From positions 1 through 5,531 of the forward strand of contig CAMQBP010000147.1 of assembly GCA_946999025.1 (NCBI GenBank): DNA of 5,531 bases, given 5' to 3'. Both the position numbers and the translations under genes were made by a program. How positions within the stretch are numbered: position 1 is the stretch's first letter; each line of letters opens with the position of its first letter. The notes beneath the pieces are model-generated. The model did no database searches, had not been told where the DNA came from, and saw only the letters and a list, made by a program, of their open reading frames with translations. The DNA comes from an uncultured Prevotella sp. (GTDB lineage Bacteria > Bacteroidota > Bacteroidia > Bacteroidales > Bacteroidaceae). Positions 1-5,531 of the stretch are shown in pieces.

Positions 1-479
1 CTATCTTTCACAAGATGGAACGACGCAACCTGGCAGCAGCTTACAAATTCTATTGTGGCCGGAAAATGGAAGACGACTTTGAAGCCCATCGGGCTGACCA
101 AGATGCCGAGGTGACTTATCGTGTACTGATGGGACAACTGGACAAATACAATCCCGAAACAGCCGAAGAAGCTGACAGGGCATTGCCCAACGACATGAAA
201 TATTTGGCCGAATTCTCCAAGATGAATGATAATGTTGATTTTGCTGGCCGTATTGCCTGGCAAGACATGAAAGGTGCAGACGGCAAGGTGTTGACCACAG
301 AAGACGGTTCACCGATGAGACAAGAAGTATTCAACTTCGGCAAATATAAAGGTTGCGCCGTGACAGAAGTGCTTCAGAAAGATCCAGGCTATTACAGTTG
401 GATGTTGGCCAATGACTTTACAAACAACACGAAACAGGTGCTTACCCGTATACGCTTGCGAGAGTTTAACAAGAAATAG
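1..479 (+). CDS. 3'-5' exonuclease, DnaQ/DEDDh family, C-terminal part (5' end outside window)
   Basis: This is the end of a DEDDh-type 3'-5' exonuclease, related to the proofreading subunit of DNA polymerase III. Such enzymes remove nucleotides from DNA 3' ends in the cytoplasm using two metal ions. The frame is open from base 3, and residues IFHK precede the first ATG at base 15, so that ATG is internal. Counting from it, His25 and Asp30 form the HxAxxD ExoIII motif (codons at 87 and 102). The first two exonuclease motifs lie upstream of the window. From about residue 105 a second domain begins with FGKYKG (108-113), followed by KDPGYYSWM (122-130). This resembles the ExoX-like C-terminal domain that Bacteroidetes homologues carry. 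Between the domains is a charged linker including a Gly/Asp-rich stretch (about 85-103) that seems longer than usual, from memory. The TAG stop at 477 is 30 bp before the next gene. Family assignment is firm; the physiological role (proofreading or repair) is not settled. Confidence 0.88.
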   Translation, partial: IFHKMERRNLAAAYKFYCGRKMEDDFEAHRADQDAEVTYRVLMGQLDKYNPETAEEADRALPNDMKYLAEFSKMNDNVDFAGRIAWQDMKGADGKVLTTEDGSPMRQEVFNFGKYKGCAVTEVLQKDPGYYSWMLANDFTNNTKQVLTRIRLREFNKK

Positions 480-509
480 GAACGTTTGACGCACTGATTT
501 TTTTGGTAG

Positions 510-1427
510 ATGAAGAAACTGGTATCTCTCCTCACATTCAGTCTTTTCTTGGCTGTTGGCGTCTATTCGCCGGTCTACAGTCAGGAGTTGAATGCCCGTA
601 TACACATCAACCACAACCAAATACAAGGTACGGATGCCAGCATTTTTGAAAACCTGGAACAGACACTCACTAGATTCATCAATGACCGGCAGTGGACCAA
701 CCTGAAGTTCCAACGCATAGAACGCATTCCATGTAATTTCAACATTACGGTGACCAAATACGATCAAGCCACAAACATGTTTACCTGTCGGGCATTGATT
801 CAAGCCAACAGGCCCGTATTCAACTCTGCATACACTACCACATTATATAATAATACAGACAACGACTTTAATTTTGAGTTTGCTCAATTCGACCAACTCG
901 AATTCAATGAAGAGTCCATCAATAACCAGCTCACAGCTTTGATAGCTTATTATGCTTATCTCATCATTGGATTGAATCTGGACTCCTTCTCCCCCATGGG
1001 CGGTGAAGACATACTGCAAAGATGTCTCAACCTGACCAACAATGCGCAGAATCTTAATTTTACGGGCTGGAAATCATTTGATGACAGCCGAAACCGTTTT
1101 GCCATCATCAACGACTACATGGATAGCGCCATGTCACCCTTCCGCCAACTGCAATACGATTATTACAGAAATGGTTTAGACCAAATGGCTACAAACGTTG
1201 AGCGAGGCAGAACAAACATCACGACCGCATTGGAAGAGGGTTTGAAAAAGAGTCACGAAAACAGACCGTTAAGCTTGGTACCGCAGATATGGACTGATTT
1301 TAAGCGTGATGAACTGGCCAACATCTACAGCGGAAAAGGAACACAGAAAGAGAAAGAGCGGGTCTACGAAATACTGTTTTCCATCAACGCTTCCCAAAAC
1401 AATGCGTGGGAAAAAATCAAAGAATAA
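510..1427 (+). CDS. DUF4835 family exported protein (sometimes labelled PorD)
   Basis: A 305-residue protein of the Bacteroidetes-specific DUF4835 family, whose biochemical role is unknown. Residues 1-24 look like a signal peptide: MKK, a hydrophobic core, then VYS before Gln25, a usual +1 residue in this phylum. There is no lipobox Cys, so the mature protein is probably periplasmic or peripherally membrane-bound. Family hallmarks are QELNARIHINHNQIQG (25-40), an NDRQW segment (58-62), YYAYLIIGLNLDSFSPMGG (147-165) and the RNRF...SPFRQLQYDYYRNGLD block (194-224). Length is typical. I recall some annotation pipelines naming this family PorD and linking it to type IX secretion; nothing in this window confirms that. 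The ATG at 510 gives the signal peptide directly and is preceded by a T-rich leader without a Shine-Dalgarno sequence. Its stop is 2 bp before recN, which implies co-transcription. Many Asn/Gln residues are in keeping with an exported protein. Confidence 0.88.
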   Translation: MKKLVSLLTFSLFLAVGVYSPVYSQELNARIHINHNQIQGTDASIFENLEQTLTRFINDRQWTNLKFQRIERIPCNFNITVTKYDQATNMFTCRALIQANRPVFNSAYTTTLYNNTDNDFNFEFAQFDQLEFNEESINNQLTALIAYYAYLIIGLNLDSFSPMGGEDILQRCLNLTNNAQNLNFTGWKSFDDSRNRFAIINDYMDSAMSPFRQLQYDYYRNGLDQMATNVERGRTNITTALEEGLKKSHENRPLSLVPQIWTDFKRDELANIYSGKGTQKEKERVYEILFSINASQNNAWEKIKE

Positions 1428-1429
1428 AG

Positions 1430-3091
1430 ATGCTGAAGCAATTATATATTCAAAACTTTACACTGATTGATGAACTTGACATCAACTTTTATCCTGGATT
1501 TTCTGTTATTACAGGCGAAACGGGAGCAGGCAAAAGCATCATACTTGGCGCCATTGGCCTCTTGATGGGCAATCGTGCCGATACAAAACTCATCAGAACT
1601 GGAAAGGAAAAATGCCTGATTGAAGCTCATTTTGACGTCAGCAAATACAATCTTCTTCACTTTTTCGAAGAGAATGACATCGATGATGATGCAACAGACT
1701 GTATCGTGAGAAGAGAAATCTACCGTTCAGGAAAGAGCAGGGCATTTATCAACGACACCCCTGTACCTCTTGCCACCATGAAAGAATTGGGGGAACAATT
1801 GATTGATATCCATTCGCAGCATCAAAACCTTTTGCTCAACCAAGAAGACTTTCAACTACAAGTTGTCGACATCATTACGCAGGACAGCAAGAGTTTGGCC
1901 CAATATCAGTCATGTTATCAAGAATACAAGAAGGCTGCTGAACAGTTGGAAGAATTGAAAGCTGACATTGCAAAAAGTCAAGAAAATGAAGAGTTCTTAC
2001 GCTTTCAATACAGTGAACTCGCACAAGCACAACTTGTTGAGGGAGAACAGGAAACCATCGAACAGGAACTTGCCACGCTCGAACATGCAGAAGAAATTAA
2101 GACTGCCTTGTATCAGTCAGAACAGTTGTTGTCTGCAGAATCTGTTGGCATCATCGAGGCGTTGAGAACGATTACACAACAACTTGATGGCATCAAAGAA
2201 GTTTACTCCCCCATTGAAGAGGTTGCACAAAGAACAGAAAGCTGTTATATCGAACTAAAAGATATAGAGAACGAGATTCAGAACAAAACGGAAAACATAG
2301 AATTCGACCCCCAACAGCTGGCAAAGTTTCAAGAACGAATTGATTTAATCAATGCATTGGAGCATAAATTCCATGTGGAAACCGTTACCGAATTACTCGC
2401 CCAACAAAAGTTGATTGAAAAACAACTGGAGCATATCGACCATAGTGACGAAGAACTACAAAAACTGCAAGCACACGTTGACCAACTGCTCAATGATTGT
2501 ACGAAGAAAGCCAATCAACTGACAACAATAAGACAAAAGGCCGCCCAAGCTATTGAAAAAGAAATGTCAAGTCGCTTGGTTCCTCTTGGCATTCCTAAAA
2601 TCCGTTTCAAAGTTGAAATCATCCAAAAACCATTAGGAATCAAAGGGCAAGATGGCGTTTGTTTCTTGTTTAGTGCCAATACCAATTCACCTTTATCACC
2701 CATCTCACAAGTTGCCTCCGGTGGTGAAATAGCGCGCGTCATGCTTTCATTGAAGGCGATGATTAGTGGGGCCGTCAAACTTCCTACCATCATTTTTGAC
2801 GAAATAGATACGGGCGTAAGTGGCAGTGTTGCCGAGAAGATGGCACACATCATGGACGAAATGGGCAAGAACGATCGGCAAGTCATCAGTATAACTCATC
2901 TTCCACAAATCGCTGCCCTTGGAAAAACTCACTATAAGGTAAGCAAGTCTGAGTCAAAAGACAGTACAGTAAGCAATATGTACGAACTTAACCAAGACCA
3001 ACGTGTACAGGAAGTAGCACAGATGCTGAGTGGAAGTAATGTGACTGAAGCAGCGCTTGCCAACGCACGCGAACTTTTAAATATGAAATAA
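1430..3091 (+). CDS. recN: DNA repair protein RecN
   Basis: RecN is a cytoplasmic SMC-like ATPase that acts early in recombinational repair of double-strand breaks, alongside RecA. The 553-residue length is typical. The N-terminal ATPase half has Walker A GETGAGKS (29-36) and the IHSQHQN Q-loop segment (127-133). A Glu/Gln/Lys-rich coiled-coil region follows at about 155-370, shorter than in true SMC proteins. The C-terminal half carries the ABC signature ASGGE (429-433), Walker B PTIIFDE (452-458) with catalytic Glu458, the IDTGVSG D-loop region (459-465) and the switch His490 in ITHLPQIAA. All catalytic motifs are intact. I chose the ATG at 1430 because it yields the family's usual start, MLKQLYIQNFTLIDEL. 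An in-frame ATG at 1406 would add eight residues (MGKNQRIK) inside the preceding gene and is less likely. The gene starts 2 bp after the DUF4835 stop and ends 8 bp before the TPR gene, so it is probably expressed as part of an operon. Confidence 0.97.
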   Translation: MLKQLYIQNFTLIDELDINFYPGFSVITGETGAGKSIILGAIGLLMGNRADTKLIRTGKEKCLIEAHFDVSKYNLLHFFEENDIDDDATDCIVRREIYRSGKSRAFINDTPVPLATMKELGEQLIDIHSQHQNLLLNQEDFQLQVVDIITQDSKSLAQYQSCYQEYKKAAEQLEELKADIAKSQENEEFLRFQYSELAQAQLVEGEQETIEQELATLEHAEEIKTALYQSEQLLSAESVGIIEALRTITQQLDGIKEVYSPIEEVAQRTESCYIELKDIENEIQNKTENIEFDPQQLAKFQERIDLINALEHKFHVETVTELLAQQKLIEKQLEHIDHSDEELQKLQAHVDQLLNDCTKKANQLTTIRQKAAQAIEKEMSSRLVPLGIPKIRFKVEIIQKPLGIKGQDGVCFLFSANTNSPLSPISQVASGGEIARVMLSLKAMISGAVKLPTIIFDEIDTGVSGSVAEKMAHIMDEMGKNDRQVISITHLPQIAALGKTHYKVSKSESKDSTVSNMYELNQDQRVQEVAQMLSGSNVTEAALANARELLNMK

Positions 3092-3099
3092 AAAAAACT

Positions 3100-4791
3100 A
3101 TGATACATCCGATAAAATCAAAATCAATTCTTGTTCTCACCTGCCTCATTGGTGCATTGCTGTGGGGACATTCCCAGGCTAATGCACAGTCTTCAAATGT
3201 AAAAAAGGCAGCAAAATCGGTTTTCTCATTAACTACGTTCAAGGCCGATGGAACACTGCTTAGTTCAACACGCGGTGTATTTGTTGGAGAAAATGGAGAG
3301 GCAATCAGCACATGGAAACCTTTTGTGGGAGCCGACAGTGCAGTAGTGATTGATGCCCAGGGCAATGCCATGACAGTTGACGTCATGATTGGAGCAAATG
3401 AACTATATGACGTATGTAAGTTCAAAGTAATAGGAAACACCACTTCTGCAAAAATTGCTGCGTCTACCTCGAAGGTAAATGAGAAAGTTTCTATCGTAGG
3501 CTATTCCATCAAATCACTTGATATCAAGCAAGTTCCTATCCAAAAGGTGGAAACATTTATGGATAAATACGCCTATTATATCTTCTCTTCCGAAGCACCG
3601 GAGAACAAGGAGGGCTGCCCTTTCGTGAATGCCAAGGGTGAGGTCATTGGTATATTGCAACATGCCAACAGTGCCGACGAGACACATGCTGTGGATGCAA
3701 AATTCATGAATGACATGAAAGTAAACACCGGACTAAGCATTGCTGACCCTGTATTGCGTCAAACTTCGATACGCACACAAATGCCAAGTAAGGAGTCAGA
3801 GGCGCTGGTCATGCTGATGATGTCAAGAGAACAGACGCATAAGAACTATCTCAAATATGTGCAAGACTTTAAACGTCTCTTCCCACAATCTGTCGATGGA
3901 TATGTAGCGCAAGCAAACATTTTTGCCAGCAAAGGGCAGCTTTCACAGGCTGCCGACGAGATGGAAACGGCAATTAAACGTGCTAAAAACAAGGATGTAG
4001 CTCACTCCGAGTATGCCAAACTCATCTATCAGCAGCAACTTTATAGGCCCGACTCCACCTTTACGCAATGGTCATTAGATAAAGCACTTGATGAAGCCAC
4101 ACAAGCAAACAACATCAATCCACTTCCTGTATATCAACATCAGCAAGCACAGATTATTTTTACGAAAGGAAATTATCAAAAGGCCTATGACATGTTCTTG
4201 GCACTGACGAAAACATCGTTACGCTCTGGTGAACTATTTTATGAAGCCGCACAGGCAAAAACTCAACTCAAAGCTGATGAGAAAGAGATTCTAACCTTAC
4301 TAGATAGTGCCGTCGCAGCCTGTCCACAGCCTTTGACACCAGTGGCTGCTCCCTATGTGTTGGCACGCGGTGTGGCTTACGACCAGATTGGCGAATACAA
4401 AAAAGCATTGGCAGATTATAATCAATATGACACGTTGATGCTGGGCAGAGCCAGTCATGAATTTTATTACACGCGCTACAAGTGCAATTCACAGTTGCGA
4501 AGATATCAACAGGCATTGAACGACATTGCTCATGCGGCTATATTGAACCGGCAAGAACCAACGTACTTAGCAGAGATGGCATCGCTGCAATTGAAAGTGA
4601 ATTTATACGAAGATGCCATCAAAACGGCCGACCTATGCATCTCCCTCGCACCAAGTTATGCCGATGCCTATCTCATTAAAGGATTAGCCCAAGTACAAAA
4701 CAAGCAAAAGAAAGAAGGACTGGAATCCTTGAATAAAGCGAAGGAATTAGGCGATACCAGAGCTAAAGACTTTATCGACAAATACAAATAA
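3100..4791 (+). CDS. Exported trypsin-like (probable pseudoprotease) and TPR-repeat protein
   Basis: A 563-residue exported protein. Residues 1-29 form a signal peptide (KSK, hydrophobic 10-22, then ANA before Gln30). Residues about 35-215 follow the layout of an S1C/HtrA-type serine protease: a GVFVGENGEAIS strand pair (59-70), YDVCKFKV (103-110) matching the usual D-A-V-L-K-V strand, and EGCPFVNAKGEVIGI (171-185) matching the usual S-G-G-P-L-V-N segment. Asp104 is kept, but the His position appears to be Lys73 and the Ser position Glu171, so protease activity is unlikely. From about 234 to the C-terminus are some seven TPR-like helical pairs, near 266-299, 340-373, 377-411, 415-449, 453-486, 487-520 and 521-555. 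TPRs usually bind protein partners, so a periplasmic scaffold or peptide-binding role is a fair inference. The substrate is unknown. The ATG at 3100 follows recN by 8 bp with an A-rich leader and no Shine-Dalgarno sequence, indicating co-transcription. No strong terminator follows the TAA. Confidence 0.85.
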   Translation: MIHPIKSKSILVLTCLIGALLWGHSQANAQSSNVKKAAKSVFSLTTFKADGTLLSSTRGVFVGENGEAISTWKPFVGADSAVVIDAQGNAMTVDVMIGANELYDVCKFKVIGNTTSAKIAASTSKVNEKVSIVGYSIKSLDIKQVPIQKVETFMDKYAYYIFSSEAPENKEGCPFVNAKGEVIGILQHANSADETHAVDAKFMNDMKVNTGLSIADPVLRQTSIRTQMPSKESEALVMLMMSREQTHKNYLKYVQDFKRLFPQSVDGYVAQANIFASKGQLSQAADEMETAIKRAKNKDVAHSEYAKLIYQQQLYRPDSTFTQWSLDKALDEATQANNINPLPVYQHQQAQIIFTKGNYQKAYDMFLALTKTSLRSGELFYEAAQAKTQLKADEKEILTLLDSAVAACPQPLTPVAAPYVLARGVAYDQIGEYKKALADYNQYDTLMLGRASHEFYYTRYKCNSQLRRYQQALNDIAHAAILNRQEPTYLAEMASLQLKVNLYEDAIKTADLCISLAPSYADAYLIKGLAQVQNKQKKEGLESLNKAKELGDTRAKDFIDKYK

Positions 4792-4964
4792 GCAACTTCG
4801 CTCACTTCACCTGAAGTCGTCAGCAAACGCATACGGCTCTTTCATGAAGCAAGGATGTTCGATGTAAAAAACAAGCATGCCCTTTTGTATGAACAAGAAG
4901 GAACTGCCATTTACGACACGATGTGAAAATAATGCTGGATGACAATCAACGTCGCCCGAATCTG

Positions 4965-4987
4965 TTAACAAACCTTTCGTTTGTTAA
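4965..4987. repeat. Perfect inverted repeat, 9-bp arms, 5-nt spacer
   Basis: TTAACAAAC (4965-4973) and GTTTGTTAA (4979-4987) are exact reverse complements around CTTTC. The 23-bp size and symmetry fit either a small RNA hairpin or a binding site for a dimeric protein. No T-run follows on either strand, so an intrinsic terminator is unlikely. It lies 173 bp past the TPR gene stop. Confidence 0.7.
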
Positions 4988-5027
4988 ATCAATTCATTTT
5001 CTTTGACAAAACAAAATTGAAAAATAG

Positions 5028-5047
5028 AAAAAATCTGGAGATTTTTT
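5028..5047. repeat. Perfect A/T inverted repeat, possible weak hairpin
   Basis: AAAAAATCT (5028-5036) mirrors AGATTTTTT (5039-5047) exactly around GG. As RNA it could form an 8-bp stem with a TGGA loop. The stem is almost all A-T pairs, so it would be weak. The T-run sits inside the stem, unlike a standard GC-rich intrinsic terminator. It could act as a weak bidirectional terminator, but this is not shown. Confidence 0.5.
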
Positions 5048-5100
5048 GGGCGTTCAAAGCCTTCAATTCACCATCTTGTACCTTATTCACATGGAATAAA

Positions 5101-5147
5101 GCAGCTAATAGCATGCTTTTACCGTTTAATTTGCATCCTTTAGCTGC
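5101..5147. repeat. Inverted repeat, 8-bp arms, 31-nt spacer
   Basis: GCAGCTAA (5101-5108) and TTAGCTGC (5140-5147) are exact reverse complements. A second, overlapping inverted pair, AAAGCA at 5098-5103 and TGCTTT at 5114-5119, would form an alternative smaller hairpin sharing the left arm. Two mutually exclusive folds are therefore possible, but chance in AT-rich DNA cannot be excluded. Confidence 0.4.
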
Positions 5148-5200
5148 CCAATCTGCATCATATAGAAGGGCTTTTTTGCACAGAAAGAGGAGCTTTTGCC

Positions 5201-5232
5201 CCAAAACACATTGCTTTTTGATTTCGTTTTGG
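5201..5232. repeat. Inverted repeat, 7-bp arms, 18-nt spacer
   Basis: CCAAAAC (5201-5207) and GTTTTGG (5226-5232) are exact reverse complements. They mark the right end of the tract containing the repeated GCTTTT motifs (about 5114-5119, 5170-5179, 5192-5198 and 5213-5219). This may be the right boundary of a small repeated element, but that is inference. Confidence 0.35.
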
Positions 5233-5344
5233 ACTTAAAAATCACATAAGATACTAACATTCAAACAGATAACAAAACATTCCCATTATTAGCATATTTA
5301 CAACACACCAACAAGTTAGTTGAAAAAACGTCCAGCATTTGTGT

Positions 5345-5392
5345 TAAAAAGACGTTCCTCATAAAGGCGACATCGCATTTTTGAGGATCGAC
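5345..5392 (-). terminator. Probable intrinsic terminator of the leftward gene
   Basis: Bases 5356-5370 and 5373-5387 pair at 13 of 15 positions, with TCCTC at one base and GAGGA at the other, and GCGA/TCGC at the tip. With mismatches the pairing extends out to 5351/5392. Read on the minus strand, the hairpin is followed directly by TTTTT (complement of 5346-5350). It begins 26 bases past the TAA of the leftward membrane-protein gene, the expected place for its terminator. On the plus strand no T-run follows, so it is less convincing as a terminator for the TPR gene. Confidence 0.45.
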
Positions 5393-5418
5393 TAATTTAT
5401 AGAACCAGCCTTAAGATA

Positions 5419-5531
5419 TTATTTGCGTAGCATCATTTTTGTAAAACACCGATTAAGCACCCATGCAGCAAGGATAGATGCACACAGGGCAACACCGAAG
5501 AACATATAATCAGAAAATATCGACACGCCTG
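5419..5531 (-). CDS. C-terminal fragment of a membrane protein (start outside window)
   Basis: On the minus strand the frame is open from the window edge (first full codon 5529-5527) to a TAA at 5421-5419, giving 36 visible residues. They include a hydrophobic stretch, MFFGVALCASILAAWVL, followed by a basic tail ending KMMLRK. This is typical of a final transmembrane helix with its positively charged end in the cytoplasm. The fragment is too short to name a family; a transporter, an acyltransferase or another multi-pass protein are all possible. A hairpin followed by a T-run lies just past the stop, which supports a real gene end. The gene converges on the recN/TPR unit. It could be a chance open frame, but the hydrophobic-then-basic pattern and the terminator make a real gene more likely. 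Confidence 0.55.
   Translation of the reverse strand, partial: GVSIFSDYMFFGVALCASILAAWVLNRCFTKMMLRK

Larger units (their letters stand above)
4792..5418. other. 627-bp repeat-rich region between convergent genes, no supported CDS
   Basis: This gap separates the rightward TPR gene from a leftward gene at the window edge. It is more AT-rich than the flanking genes and has recurring GCTTTT-like tracts at about 5114-5229. It contains four inverted repeats (4965-4987, 5028-5047, 5101-5147, 5201-5232) and a long hairpin near 5351-5392, each listed separately. Short open frames exist (4807-4983 minus, 58 codons; 4989-5204 minus, 71 codons; 4981-5238 plus, 85 codons). They either lack a start codon or begin only with TTG, and they overlap each other, so none is annotated as a gene. 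Bases 5233-5340 are A/T-rich, and I see only a very weak leftward promoter-like pair there. Confidence 0.6.

Noticed and set aside
309..803. 164-codon minus-strand open frame spanning the exonuclease/DUF4835 junction.
   Set aside because: It runs antisense to two well-supported genes, has no recognisable domain, and is best explained as a shadow of their codon structure.
1406..1429. Upstream in-frame ATG that would extend RecN by eight residues (MGKNQRIK).
   Set aside because: It lies inside the DUF4835 coding end. The ATG at 1430 gives the N-terminus normal for RecN.
4804..4817. ACTTCA-CC-TGAAGT palindrome as a terminator of the TPR gene.
   Set aside because: The stem is short, the loop is only 2 nt (4 nt if the closing pair opens), and no T-run follows.
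5003..5031. TTGACA at 5003-5008 as a sigma70-like -35 box.
   Set aside because: There is no convincing -10 element at the right distance, this box is not the typical promoter in Bacteroidetes, and no gene follows.
4989..5204. 71-codon minus-strand open frame as a real small protein.
   Set aside because: It starts only at TTG, its sequence overlaps inverted repeats and homopolymer tracts, an overlapping frame is open on the other strand, and no domain is recognisable. It is kept as a repeat-element finding instead.
5246..5276. Leftward Bacteroidetes-type promoter: TTTG (complement of 5273-5276), 19-nt spacer, TATCTTAT (complement of 5246-5253) compared with TAnnTTTG.
   Set aside because: The -7 element misses the TTTG half of the consensus, and no supported gene lies downstream. 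In AT-rich DNA such matches are common.

Overview
The window looks like chromosomal DNA from a Bacteroidales bacterium, most likely Prevotella or a close relative. The evidence is moderately AT-rich DNA, no Shine-Dalgarno sequences, A/T-rich leaders before the start codons, and the pairing of a DUF4835 secreted protein with recN. The genus is an inference from gene content; no rRNA or other species marker is present.

Layout. Bases 1-4791 hold four rightward, tightly packed genes: the 3' end of a DnaQ-type 3'-5' exonuclease, a DUF4835 exported protein, the DNA-repair ATPase RecN, and an exported protein with a trypsin-like fold followed by TPR repeats. The three gaps are 30, 2 and 8 bp, so this is probably one transcription unit. 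From 4792 to 5418 there is a 627-bp stretch with no convincing gene. It is AT-rich and holds several perfect inverted repeats plus short open frames that lack good start codons. At the right edge, the last 36 residues of a leftward membrane-protein gene enter the window. A long imperfect hairpin followed by a T-run on the minus strand, just past its stop, is a likely terminator for it.

How the genes fit together. The exonuclease and RecN both belong to DNA maintenance. The DUF4835 and TPR proteins both carry signal peptides and should act in the cell envelope, so the unit mixes genome repair with envelope functions. This probably reflects conserved gene order rather than a shared pathway. The most notable protein feature is the serine-protease-like domain of the TPR protein: two of the three positions expected to be catalytic are replaced (His by Lys73, Ser by Glu171), which suggests a pseudoprotease. 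The most notable non-coding feature is the repeat-rich intergenic block at about 4965-5232. No mobile element, CRISPR array, tRNA or rRNA was recognised.
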